64,000 nucleotides of DNA. It comes from G016756615 sp050958605. Its GTDB lineage: Bacteria > Pseudomonadota > Alphaproteobacteria > Rhizobiales > Rhizobiaceae. This document shows positions 26,393 through 34,836 of the stretch, piece after piece. Both the position numbers and the translations under genes were made by a program. Each line of letters starts with the position of its first letter. The first letter of the stretch is position 1. The notes under the pieces were generated by a model, which was not told where the DNA came from, did not search any database, and worked only from the letters and a program-made list of their open reading frames with translations. The DNA lies in assembly GCF_050958605.1 (NCBI RefSeq), contig NZ_JBJHDO010000011.1:1-64000 (forward strand). Direction: 5' to 3'.

Positions 26393-27277
26393 CTACAGCA
26401 GAACAGGTGGCTCGAACCGCCCCTTCACCGGGAGATCGAGCACGAACGTCCAGCCGGCTTGCGGGTCAGCGGCGCGTGCGGCTTCGTCCATGTCCGCCCA
26501 GGCCGAGGTGACGACGATCTTTCCGCCATCGGGACCAACGAAGGCCGGGCAGGAGCTTTGGCGGGCGGGTATAGCCAGGCTCCGCACCATGGTGCCGTCC
26601 GGTGCGTAGGCGTCGAGCGAGCCCGCGCCCCAGCGCGCATTCCAGACAATGCCGTCGGCATCAACCACCGCGCCGTCCAGCACGCCCGGCCGGCCACGGC
26701 AATCGACGAAGACCTTGGGATCGCCCTGGGGCAGGCCGGTCGCCGGGTCGCAATCGACGCGGAAAAGAACGTTCTCCACGGTGCCGGTAAAATAGGCGGC
26801 GCGTCCGTCCGGCGAAAAGCAGATGGCGTTGGGGACGGTCACGTCCGTGACGATCCTGCGCAACTCGCCTTTGCGGAACCAGTAGATTGCACCCGCCGCG
26901 GCCGCGGCGTCCCTGGCCATCGTGCCGATCCAGAAAGCGCCGGACGGATGGGTGCGGGAATCGTTCGACCGGGTCGCCGGTTTGTCGGCCTCGAGGGCGG
27001 TATGCAGCGTCAGCTCGCCGGTCTTGCGATCGCGCACGTAAAGACCGGTTTCGGTGACGACGAGCTGGCGGCCGCCATCGATGGTGGCGATCGCGCTGGC
27101 CATCTCCGGCAGATCATGGATGATCGTCGCGCCGCCGGAGCATTTCTTCTCGAGCAGCTTCCTGCCCAATATGTCGAACCAGAACAGCGTGTCCGTCGCG
27201 GGGTCGTAGCTCGGCCCCTCGCCGAGCTGACAGGCGATGTCGCAAAAGACCGGGACGCTCCCTGCGCCAGACATCAC
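26393..27277 (-). CDS. SMP-30/gluconolactonase/LRE family lactonase
   Basis: A 294-residue six-bladed beta-propeller of the SMP-30 family, which hydrolyses sugar lactones. Metal-site features are seen in order: the N-terminal LGEGPSYDP Glu, the RSNDSRTHPSGAFWIGTM block (Asn and Asp), VTVPNAICFSPDGRAAYF, and the catalytic-type Asp of RPGVLDGAVVDADGIVWNA. The gene starts inside the upstream SDR gene (four-base ATGA overlap), so a sugar dehydrogenase followed by a lactonase is the obvious reading. The sugar is unknown. Confidence 0.87.
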   Translation of the reverse strand: MMSGAGSVPVFCDIACQLGEGPSYDPATDTLFWFDILGRKLLEKKCSGGATIIHDLPEMASAIATIDGGRQLVVTETGLYVRDRKTGELTLHTALEADKPATRSNDSRTHPSGAFWIGTMARDAAAAAGAIYWFRKGELRRIVTDVTVPNAICFSPDGRAAYFTGTVENVLFRVDCDPATGLPQGDPKVFVDCRGRPGVLDGAVVDADGIVWNARWGAGSLDAYAPDGTMVRSLAIPARQSSCPAFVGPDGGKIVVTSAWADMDEAARAADPQAGWTFVLDLPVKGRFEPPVLL

Positions 27278-28041
27278 AGATACCCGCCATCAACGATCAG
27301 CGTCTGCGCCGTCAGCATACGCGAGGCGTCGGAGGCCAGGAAAAGGCAGGGCCCGACGATATCGTCCGGCCGCATCGCTTCCTTGATGCTCTGCCTGGCA
27401 ATGTGGGCGGCGAGCGTCTCGCCCGTCACCCAGAGCTTCTGCTGGCGCTCGGTGATGACCCAGCCCGGCGCGATCGCATTGACGCGGATCCCATCCTGGC
27501 CGAGCCGGCCCGCCAATCCCTTTGTGAGGCCGATGATGCCGGCCTTCGCCGCCGTATAGGACGGCATGTCGGGATGATTGATCAGGAAGGAGGTCGAGGT
27601 GAAATTGATGATTGAGCCCCCGCCCGCGGCCTTCATGCCGGGAGCCACGGCTTGCGCGGTGAAGAAGTGCGGCCGCAGGTTGATCGCCTGGTTGTTGTCC
27701 CAGTAGTCGACGGTGACGTCCTCCACCGCGTGGCGATCGTCCAACGCCGCATTGTTGACCAGCACCGTCGCCGGTCCATGAACCGTTGCGGCGCTGCCGA
27801 CCGCGGCGCGAAGCGCTTCGATATCGCGCAGGTCGGCCTTCAGGAAGAGCGGACGCCGGCCGGCCTCCCTTTCGATTTGATCGCAAAGCGCGATGCTCGC
27901 CTCCTCCGCGATGTCGATGAAGGCGACCCGCGCGCGCTGGCGCACGAACCCTTCCACCACCGCAGCGCCGATGCCCGACCCCCCGCCGGTGATGAGGACG
28001 GAGGTCCCTTCAAGATCGTGGAACTCGGCCGAAGGCATCAT
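27274..28041 (-). CDS. Short-chain dehydrogenase/reductase
   Basis: A 255-residue classical SDR with GGGSGIGAA for NAD(P), NNAALD in place of the usual NNAG, catalytic Ser in INFTSTSFL, and the YTAAKAG Tyr-Lys pair. The C terminus ends LTAQTLIVDGGYL as in most family members. ATG 28041 is preferred over a start 63 bases upstream because AGGG stands about ten bases ahead and homologues begin here. First gene of the operon with the lactonase; a sugar or polyol oxidation is inferred from that context. Confidence 0.88.
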   Translation of the reverse strand: MMPSAEFHDLEGTSVLITGGGSGIGAAVVEGFVRQRARVAFIDIAEEASIALCDQIEREAGRRPLFLKADLRDIEALRAAVGSAATVHGPATVLVNNAALDDRHAVEDVTVDYWDNNQAINLRPHFFTAQAVAPGMKAAGGGSIINFTSTSFLINHPDMPSYTAAKAGIIGLTKGLAGRLGQDGIRVNAIAPGWVITERQQKLWVTGETLAAHIARQSIKEAMRPDDIVGPCLFLASDASRMLTAQTLIVDGGYL

Positions 28042-28246
28042 CGTAGCAATCCCTGTCTTTAAGCGATTTGCCGATTTGTCCGACAAATCGAGGGCAGCCG
28101 TCAACCACCGCGATGGTTTTCAGCCTCAGGTGCGGCGCGCATCCGCGGGCTCCGCTTGCCCGCTATCGGGCACGACGGGTGCTAGCCCCTACCGCCTTCG
28201 GCGATGCCGAAAGCGGTTCCGTCCAGGAGACCGGCCGTCCGTCCGC

Positions 28247-29596
28247 TCAAGCCGCGCCGGCCCGGCGCACGCCGCGCAGGTTGTCGCGCAAAAAAGCCAG
28301 CGTCGCATCGGCATCGGCCGGCTTGCCGAACATGTAGCCCTGGCCTCCGGCGCAGCCGAAGGCGATCAGCCTCTCGGCCTGCGCTTCCTCCTCGATGCCT
28401 TCCGCGACGACATCCATGCCGAGCCCCTCGCACATGGCGAGGATCGCCCGGATGATGTGTTCGGAGGGCCGATCCCGGAGGATGGAGGAGACGAAGCTGC
28501 GATCGATCTTGAGCTTGTCGAACTGGAATTCGCGCAGCCGCCCGAGCGAGGACTGACCCGTGCCGAAATCATCCAGCGAGACCCGGATGCCGCAGCGACG
28601 CAAGTCGTTGACGATCTTCTCCGCGGAAGCCGGATCGCTCATCAGGCCGGTCTCGGTGATTTCGATCTCGAGGCGGCGCGGATCGAAGCCCGTGCGCTCC
28701 AGGATCGCCAATATATGCAGGCCGGTGTTCTGGTCGACGAGTTGCGACGGGGAAAGATTGAACGAGAGGAACAGGTCGGCAGGCCAGCTTCGCGCCGCTT
28801 CCGTGGCCTTGCGCAATACCAGCTGAGAGAGCGGGCCGATGAAGCCGCGCTCTTCCGCTATGGGGATGAAGGTGGCGGGCGAGACCGGGCCGAGATCGCG
28901 GTCCGTCCAGCGCGCCAGCGCCTCGAAACCGATGGTCCGGCGGGTCCTCAAATCGACGATCGGCTGGAAATAGGGTGCAACCTCGCTGGCCGAAATTGCG
29001 CGACGCAGCGCCTGCTCGATGCGCGTGACGCGCTTGGCGGCCTCCTCCATCTCGCGTGAATAGACCATGACCCTGCCGCGCCCGGAGCGCTTGGCATTGT
29101 AAAGGGCCGTCTCGGCCTTCTGCAGCAGGATCTCGGTGGTTTCGTCGCCGGAAAAGAACAGAGAGCAGCCCACCGAAGCCGATAGACGCGCGGTGCGCTC
29201 GCCGACATCGTAGGGCGCCGACAGGATTTCGATCAGCATCCGAGCCTTTTCGGCCGCGGCCTCTTCGCTGAAAACCATCGGCAGCAGGAAGGCGAATTCG
29301 TCGGGGCCGATGCGCGTCACCGCCGAATGGCCGTCCATGGCCGCGCGCAGCCGCAAGGCCACCTGGATGAGGATGTCATCCCCCGCCCTATGTCCGAAGA
29401 GGTCGTTTATCGGCTTGAAGCCGTCGAGGTCGAGGATGCCGACCGTGAAAGGCGCTGGATCCTCGGCGCGATCGCCGATGAGCCGGTCGACCTTGTCGAT
29501 GAACCGCCGATGGTTGCCGAGCCCGGTCAGCGGATCCGTGAATGCGAGATCCGTGTTCTCGGCTCTCGGCTGGGCTGCGCCGAACAACGCCTGCAT
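28247..29596 (-). CDS. GGDEF-EAL protein with degenerate GGDEF motif
   Basis: A 449-residue cytosolic c-di-GMP protein. The GGDEF domain (about 18-185) starts FTDPLTGLGNHRRF but its catalytic site reads GPDEF instead of GGDEF, so cyclase activity is doubtful. The EAL domain (about 200-440) keeps its metal and catalytic residues: EALARW, NLSPSQL, EITET, DDFGTG, KIDRSFV, EGIE and QGYMFGKP. It is therefore predicted to be a phosphodiesterase, perhaps tuned by GTP binding to the dead GGDEF domain. No membrane or sensor domain is seen. It is divergent from gshB, with about 270 bases between the starts. Confidence 0.85.
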   Translation of the reverse strand: MQALFGAAQPRAENTDLAFTDPLTGLGNHRRFIDKVDRLIGDRAEDPAPFTVGILDLDGFKPINDLFGHRAGDDILIQVALRLRAAMDGHSAVTRIGPDEFAFLLPMVFSEEAAAEKARMLIEILSAPYDVGERTARLSASVGCSLFFSGDETTEILLQKAETALYNAKRSGRGRVMVYSREMEEAAKRVTRIEQALRRAISASEVAPYFQPIVDLRTRRTIGFEALARWTDRDLGPVSPATFIPIAEERGFIGPLSQLVLRKATEAARSWPADLFLSFNLSPSQLVDQNTGLHILAILERTGFDPRRLEIEITETGLMSDPASAEKIVNDLRRCGIRVSLDDFGTGQSSLGRLREFQFDKLKIDRSFVSSILRDRPSEHIIRAILAMCEGLGMDVVAEGIEEEAQAERLIAFGCAGGQGYMFGKPADADATLAFLRDNLRGVRRAGAA

Positions 29597-29869
29597 CGGA
29601 GACCCCTCATGCCCTCTGTCCGGAGCTCTTTCCCGCGTTACGCAGGAAAGTGCCCCCATTTTGTCGTTTTCGCCGCATCCGTTCGACGCCAGGCGATCGG
29701 CCCGGCTGCAAAATGCCCCACCCGGCCAATATGACGGCAAAGCGTTTAGGAAAAGTATGCGGCGCCATCGCCGCCGCTGCCGTTGGTCGATGATTGGCAG
29801 AAGCCCGCCAAAACTGTAAACGCTGTCGGATCTAGTCCCAACGAATGCGGGCCCGCCGCCGGAGATCCC

Positions 29870-30811
29870 ATGCCGCTCAGCATCGCCATCCAGATGGACC
29901 ACGTCTCGACGATCAGCATCGCCGGCGACACCAGCTTCGCTCTTGCGCTCGAGGCGGAACGGCGCGGGCACAAGCTCTACCACTACACGCCCGACCGGCT
30001 GTCGATGCGCGACGGCAAGGTGTTCGCTCGCGTCGAGGAGCTTTCCGTCCGCGACGAGAAGGGCAATCATTTCACACTGGGCGAGCCGGTGCGCACCGAT
30101 CTCAGCGAAATGGACGTCGTGCTCTTGCGCCAGGATCCCCCTTTCGACATGAACTACATCACGACCACGCATATGCTCGAGCGCATCCATCCGCGCACGC
30201 TGGTGGTCAACGATCCGGCCTGGGTGCGCAACAGCCCCGAGAAGATCTTCGTGATGGATTTTCCCGACCTCATGCCGGCGACGCTGGTCACGAAGGACCC
30301 GGCCGAGGTAGACGCCTTCCGCAAGGAGCATGGCGACATCATCGTCAAGCCGCTCTATGGCAATGGCGGCGCGGGCATCTTCCATCTGCACGAAGCCGAT
30401 CGCAACCTGGCCTCTCTGCTCGAGATGTTCGGACAGATGTTTCGCGAACCCTTCATCGTGCAACGCTACCTGAAAGAGGTGCGGGCCGGCGACAAGCGCA
30501 TCATCCTCATCGACGGCGAGCCGGTCGGCGCGATCAACCGTGTGCCGGCGGAGCATGATTCTCGCTCCAACATGCATGTCGGCGGACGCGCCGAGAAGAC
30601 CGAACTGACGGAGCGGGAACGCGAGATCTGCGCGCGCATCGGACCCTCGCTCAGGGAGCGGGGTTTTATCCTGGTCGGCATCGATGTGATCGGGGATTAT
30701 CTGACCGAGATCAACGTGACCTCGCCGACCGGCATCCGGGAGGTCAAGAGATTCGGCGGCGCCGACATCGCCGCACTGTTCTGGGACGCGGTGGAGGCAA
30801 AGCGGCCCTGA
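29870..30811 (+). CDS. gshB: Glutathione synthetase
   Basis: A 313-residue ATP-grasp enzyme joining gamma-glutamylcysteine and glycine. It begins with SIAIQMDHVSTI and has LLRQDPPFDMNYITTTH. The ATP-grasp lysine stretch is DIIVKPLYGNGGAGIF. RRVP-like binding is in GAINRVPAEHDSRSNMHVGG, and the metal-binding end GIDVIGDYLTEINVTSPTG is complete. Start 29870 follows GGAGATCCC. In related rhizobia comM follows gshB closely; here about 9.5 kb of accessory DNA intervenes. Confidence 0.95.
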   Translation: MPLSIAIQMDHVSTISIAGDTSFALALEAERRGHKLYHYTPDRLSMRDGKVFARVEELSVRDEKGNHFTLGEPVRTDLSEMDVVLLRQDPPFDMNYITTTHMLERIHPRTLVVNDPAWVRNSPEKIFVMDFPDLMPATLVTKDPAEVDAFRKEHGDIIVKPLYGNGGAGIFHLHEADRNLASLLEMFGQMFREPFIVQRYLKEVRAGDKRIILIDGEPVGAINRVPAEHDSRSNMHVGGRAEKTELTEREREICARIGPSLRERGFILVGIDVIGDYLTEINVTSPTGIREVKRFGGADIAALFWDAVEAKRP

Positions 30812-30960
30812 GCAGCGCCCGGAGGCCACCCGCCAATCCGCACGCCGTCACCATGCCCCCGAAACCGGAGATGGCGACGGCGTAAGCGCCCCCTGTCAAC
30901 CGCGGACGTAGGCACCAACGGTCAAACTTCCGGGCCGGCGGATAGGCACCGGCCGTTTCG

Positions 30961-31610
30961 TCATTCGTATTCAACTGCCCAAGCCAGCGCTTCATGACCG
31001 GTTCGAAGGCAGCGCGCTTCGCGGCGGCGTTTGCAACGGCTTCCGCCGCACCGGCCGAAAAACCGGCGCCGCCTTGAAGGGCCCGCTCCGCACAGCAGGT
31101 CGGCGAATCCCGGTTTGGAACCGTCGGTGAGCCGATCCGTCTGGCCGAGCCCGGTATAGAGGTTCTCGATCTGCAGATAGCAGCGAAGCCCCAGGACCTG
31201 GCGCCCGGGGGCCATCGAACAAACGTTCGAGTGAAATCGCATTCCCATGATCGGCCGACCGGTAGAGCGCGAAGGCCTGCCCGGGCGGCATCGTCACCGC
31301 TGCCGAACGGGGCTACGGCCAGCCGGGTCCGTCGCAAGCGGTCGCCCAGGTGGCCGATCACCTCCGAAACGATCGACAGGTCACTGAAGATGTGCGGGAC
31401 CAGGTAGAACTCCGTTCGCGGATCGCGTTCGGCCAGGCGTTCGATCACCGCCGCCATCTCCCGGGTAAACTCCGCCCGGCCTCCGAATCCGGCAAATCGG
31501 ATATGGCCCATGTCGCAGGCGATGTTGATGACGATCCGCCTGGCATCGCGTCTTGGCGGAAGCAAAACCGGAGGGGTCTCCTGGGGATGCGGGAGAAAGA
31601 AGCCGCGATG
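30961..31610 (-). pseudogene. Decayed polysaccharide pyruvyl transferase (C-terminal half)
   Basis: The minus strand keeps NIACDMGHIRFAGFGG, VIERLAERDPRTEFYLVPHI and IVSEVIGHLGDRLRRTRLAV in one frame. A second frame then carries FALYRSAD and a third has MGMRFHSNVCSM and IENLYTGLGQTDRL; the end (AFEPVMKRWL) returns to the first frame. This order matches the C-terminal half of pyruvyl transferases such as the intact gene at 32906-34111. At least three frameshifts, and the whole N-terminal half missing, make it a pseudogene. It lies between gshB and an IS6-type fragment. Confidence 0.75.
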
Positions 31611-31691
31611 TGGGAGGTCATGCACGCGCCCGGCATACTGCTCTCCGATATGCCGCTTCAGATTGTTCCATTGCGCCGTCGTTGCGGACGC

Positions 31692-31919
31692 TCACCAGAT
31701 ATTGTTCGGATGTCGTGAGCTTATCGAGACATGCCGCCCGCACTTCTCCGCCCAATTCCGAACGGTCTGATGCGTAACGATGATGCCGCGCGCTGCCAGC
31801 ATGTCCTCGACCATGCTCAAGCTGAGCGGAAAGCGGAAATACAGCCATATCGCATGAGCGGTGATCTCGGCGGGAAAGCGGTGGCGACGATAGAGCGGAT
31901 CGCGAGCAACTTCTGACAT
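31692..31919 (-). mobile_element. IS6-family transposase fragment (N-terminal)
   Basis: A 75-codon frame whose first ~65 residues are the start of an IS6/IS26-type transposase: DPLYRRHRFPAEI, HAIWLYFRFPLSLSMVEDML and then HQTVRNWAEKCGRH. Full transposases are about 230-240 residues; the DDE catalytic core is missing and the last dozen codons are unrelated. It is a truncated scar at the left margin of the glycan island and abuts the decayed pyruvyl transferase. Confidence 0.8.
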
Positions 31920-32019
31920 GCCTCACGTTCGCAGACCTTCATCAGCCGTCCGTTAACTTTACGGTGCCTTCCTTACTTATACTCTATGAAACAACAAGCA
32001 TCACGCGCTCCGGCCATTT

Positions 32020-32895
32020 CTATCGGTGGACACAGACCGAGACCAAGGTGTCCGTTCTGTCCACCTTCGCAAGCGACGCCGCATACTCTGCGTCAAGAGC
32101 CGGAGAAGCCAGGAACCGCCATTCATTGTGCCCTCCCGGCTTGCCTTTCGACAGCCAGTATTGATGATTGGCCAGTGGATAGCGTTGCTGTGCCATCGTT
32201 TCAACGGCCTCGTATCCCACGTGCCGCAGCAGGGCTTGCAAGCTCCGGCGCGTGTGGAGGACCAGATGCTCGCTCCAGAACGTGAACCGCTTGAATGCCT
32301 CGCAATCGTATAGGGTAAACAGAGCGTCTCGTGCATGGGGGACTTCAACGAGTAGCGTTCCGCCTGGCCGCAGTACGCGGCGAACTGCCTCCAGAATCGC
32401 AACGGGTTCCGTGAGGTGCTCCAACACGTGAAACATCGTTACCACATCGATGGACCCCTCCTCCAAACTGCTGAGCCCGCCAATAACGTTATGACCCCTG
32501 CCACGAACAATCGCCGCGCGTTCCTTGTTCGGCTCCAGACCGGCCGCCCAGGACGCCTCGGAAGCCAATTCATCCAGCATGCCGCCCAATCCGCAGCCGA
32601 AATCGAGCCAACGTTTATCGCGAATATAACCACCAAACTCAGCGGCACGGCGAGTGTTGTCCTCCAGCCTAGGCGTTACGATTTCCGCGCCATGAATGCT
32701 GTAGCTGTGCTTTTCTTCGCGCTCCGTGTAGTATTCTTCGGACATGTGATCGGAGCGAGAGAGTACAATTACCTCAGTGACAGGGTCACGAAGAACAGCA
32801 ACATCGTCGCGGTCCCTTACTCTCGGATAATATTCCTCGAGACGGGCCCCGGAAAGTACGCCAATACTTTCAAGCTTTGCAATTAGGTTGGACAT
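32020..32895 (-). CDS. SAM-dependent methyltransferase (class I)
   Basis: A 291-residue protein. The Methyltransf_12/23 core lies in the middle: LDFGCGLGGMLDEL (SAM motif I), AAGLEPNKERA, IDVVTMFHVLEHLTEP (motif IV) and RVLRPGGTLLVEVPH. The N-terminal 90 residues resemble the zinc-less leader found on many glycan methyltransferases. It is the last gene of the four-gene nonulosonate operon, ten bases after the pyruvyl transferase, and probably methylates the sugar or the finished glycan. Base composition of this and the next three genes is visibly less GC-rich than the flanks. Confidence 0.82.
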   Translation of the reverse strand: MSNLIAKLESIGVLSGARLEEYYPRVRDRDDVAVLRDPVTEVIVLSRSDHMSEEYYTEREEKHSYSIHGAEIVTPRLEDNTRRAAEFGGYIRDKRWLDFGCGLGGMLDELASEASWAAGLEPNKERAAIVRGRGHNVIGGLSSLEEGSIDVVTMFHVLEHLTEPVAILEAVRRVLRPGGTLLVEVPHARDALFTLYDCEAFKRFTFWSEHLVLHTRRSLQALLRHVGYEAVETMAQQRYPLANHQYWLSKGKPGGHNEWRFLASPALDAEYAASLAKVDRTDTLVSVCVHR

Positions 32896-32905
32896 TCCGA
32901 TTCCC

Positions 32906-34111
32906 TCAGGCGGGATTTACACGGTCTGTCTTGTTAGACAGTACTTGTCCGATTTTGCCCATATTGGACACCGTTTCTTCCCAAACAAGGGCTTGAGCGA
33001 CGGCGATATCGGCATGCACCTTTTGCCGATCGGATTCGACCGCGGCCAAAGCGGCATCCAGTAGATTCGACAAATCCGGTGAATCTACCTCGACGCCCCA
33101 GGTCGGCTGTTCAATATCGTCGAGCAAGAATCTCATCTTGTCATGACTGATGATCGACATTATCGGCCGGCGCAGCCCGAACGGGATCATTTGCGCATGT
33201 CCCCGCATGCCAAAGGCGAAGTCCACCTGTGCATAGAATGTCATTATCTCCCTAGGTCCGGCGTCTGTCAGATCTACCGTATCGTAGTCAATGCCCGCCG
33301 CATCCAGATAAGGTTCGATCTGCCTGTCCATAGTCTTATGGGCAGCAAGAACGATCTTCCAGCCACGCCGATGTGCCTTGCAAACCGCGCCAGCCACATT
33401 GGCCAGAACGCGCCCTGCATCCTTTCCAAATCTCAAATTTGCGCGATCGAAAGCGGCATTGAAAGCAAGGACACGATCCATTTTGGTGTCGTGAGCCTCC
33501 GCCAGTTTCCGATATTCCGGATATAGTTGCCACAACACATTGGTCGGGCAGAGCTGTCGGCGCAAAGTGCCCGCCTGGTCGAATTCCAGATACTGCTTCA
33601 GCGCACGAATTGAGCCGGTGTTTCGCAGCGCGAAAAAATTCGCCTTTGCGGCCAACGCACCTATGTGCTCGCGAAAAACCGGATCGAAGTCATCTTGGCC
33701 CCGGAAGCGATTGTATCCAATCGCGAAAACGATCAACGGGATGTCAATTGCATGCACGGCCTCCACCGTGCTGTTCCATTGCCAGCCGCTGTTAGAAACG
33801 TCGCTACCTGCCTGATCGCGCAAGAGCAGTCCCCCACCGCCGATCACTATGCCGTCAAACTCGCGATTAATGCGTAGCGCGTCCTCGACGGAGAATTCCG
33901 TCCAAGCCTGGCGCAGCTCCCATTCATGGCGTCCCAGAAGCGTATCGAAAGTCTTGCGGACGACCGGAAACAGCAGCGTATCACCAGCATTGCGGTTCGC
34001 TGAGTTGTGCACGCCGATGTGAAGGATACGTTTGGTTCCGACAGGATTTGTGGCTGTCGGTTCGGGACCGACTTCTTCCGAACCGCAGCTGATCAATGAG
34101 CGTAATGTCAT
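32906..34111 (-). CDS. Polysaccharide pyruvyl transferase family protein
   Basis: A 401-residue protein of the pyruvyl transferase family (CsaB/WcaK). Features are an N-terminal ILHIGVHNSANRNAGDTLLF (G-D-x-L type motif), FDGIVIGGGGLLL, and the late signature MRGHAQMIPFGLRRPIMSI with the conserved H. Members transfer pyruvate as a ketal to sugars, or act as glycosyltransferase-like enzymes. It follows the CMP-sugar synthetase with an ATGA overlap, so it should act in the same glycan. The first ~28 residues are not conserved and a later start is possible. Confidence 0.82.
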   Translation of the reverse strand: MTLRSLISCGSEEVGPEPTATNPVGTKRILHIGVHNSANRNAGDTLLFPVVRKTFDTLLGRHEWELRQAWTEFSVEDALRINREFDGIVIGGGGLLLRDQAGSDVSNSGWQWNSTVEAVHAIDIPLIVFAIGYNRFRGQDDFDPVFREHIGALAAKANFFALRNTGSIRALKQYLEFDQAGTLRRQLCPTNVLWQLYPEYRKLAEAHDTKMDRVLAFNAAFDRANLRFGKDAGRVLANVAGAVCKAHRRGWKIVLAAHKTMDRQIEPYLDAAGIDYDTVDLTDAGPREIMTFYAQVDFAFGMRGHAQMIPFGLRRPIMSIISHDKMRFLLDDIEQPTWGVEVDSPDLSNLLDAALAAVESDRQKVHADIAVAQALVWEETVSNMGKIGQVLSNKTDRVNPA

Positions 34112-34836
34112 TGCGGAACTTCTTTACGTGAATTCCAGGGGTGCAGTCCCTCACTGATTTGTCTCGCTAGACGCAAATCCTCGAAGGAATTGATATCAAT
34201 CGAGTTGAAGGTGGCCATTTCATAGCCGAGCGCGCCTTCGACGTGGAACGTGCCGCTCTCTCTCAACAGGCCCGGTCTTGCCAGAAAGATTGAGCCATTC
34301 ACACTATACAATTTCCTGAGCCCCTGCCGCTGGGCATTGGGATTTTCTTCAGACGCCACGCGTTCGAGCGCCATCCCGTCAAGATAACGTAGATTGGTCA
34401 TGTATTTACCCAAATCAACCACACTCACCACCGCCGGAGCTCCTGTTTCGCGGAACAAATCCGCTGCGCCTCGAACGTCTTCGGCAAGGCGTAGAGGGCT
34501 TGTCGGCAACAACATCATCACGCCGGCAGGTACGTATCCTTCCTGTTGCTCAAGCCAATCGAGAGCGTGCAGCGCGACATGAACGGCGTGGATATCATCG
34601 CTCGCTAAGGGCGCGGGCCGCGTGAACGGCACTTCCGCCCCCCAATGATGGGCCACATCGGCAATTTCGGCGCTATCGGTTGAAACGATCACGCGATCAA
34701 CAGCCCCGGACTCCAATGCGGCCAAAATCGACCATGCCAGCAACGGCTTGCCATTGAGGTCCGCAAGGTTCTTGCCGGGAATCCCCTTGGATCCACCACG
34801 CGCCGGTATTACGGAAATTACTTCATCGTGCGTCAC
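34108..34836 (-). CDS. neuA: Acylneuraminate cytidylyltransferase family protein (NeuA-like)
   Basis: A 242-residue nucleotidyltransferase that activates a nonulosonic acid as its CMP derivative. The N-terminal signature ISVIPARGGSKGIPGKNLADLNGKPLLAW is complete (GSKGIP, Lys), followed by DRVIVSTDSAEIADVA, LLPTSPLR and a C-terminal GYEMATFNSIDINSFEDLRLA segment. It could serve sialic, legionaminic or pseudaminic acid; the sequence alone does not say which. Four-base overlaps at both ends tie it to the NeuB fusion and the pyruvyl transferase. Confidence 0.88.
   Translation of the reverse strand: MTHDEVISVIPARGGSKGIPGKNLADLNGKPLLAWSILAALESGAVDRVIVSTDSAEIADVAHHWGAEVPFTRPAPLASDDIHAVHVALHALDWLEQQEGYVPAGVMMLLPTSPLRLAEDVRGAADLFRETGAPAVVSVVDLGKYMTNLRYLDGMALERVASEENPNAQRQGLRKLYSVNGSIFLARPGLLRESGTFHVEGALGYEMATFNSIDINSFEDLRLARQISEGLHPWNSRKEVPQ

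Noticed and set aside
28247..30829. Single 860-codon leftward frame covering the GGDEF-EAL gene and gshB
   Set aside because: Upstream of 29596 the frame is antisense to gshB and has no domain similarity; the GGDEF-EAL protein starts at 29596.
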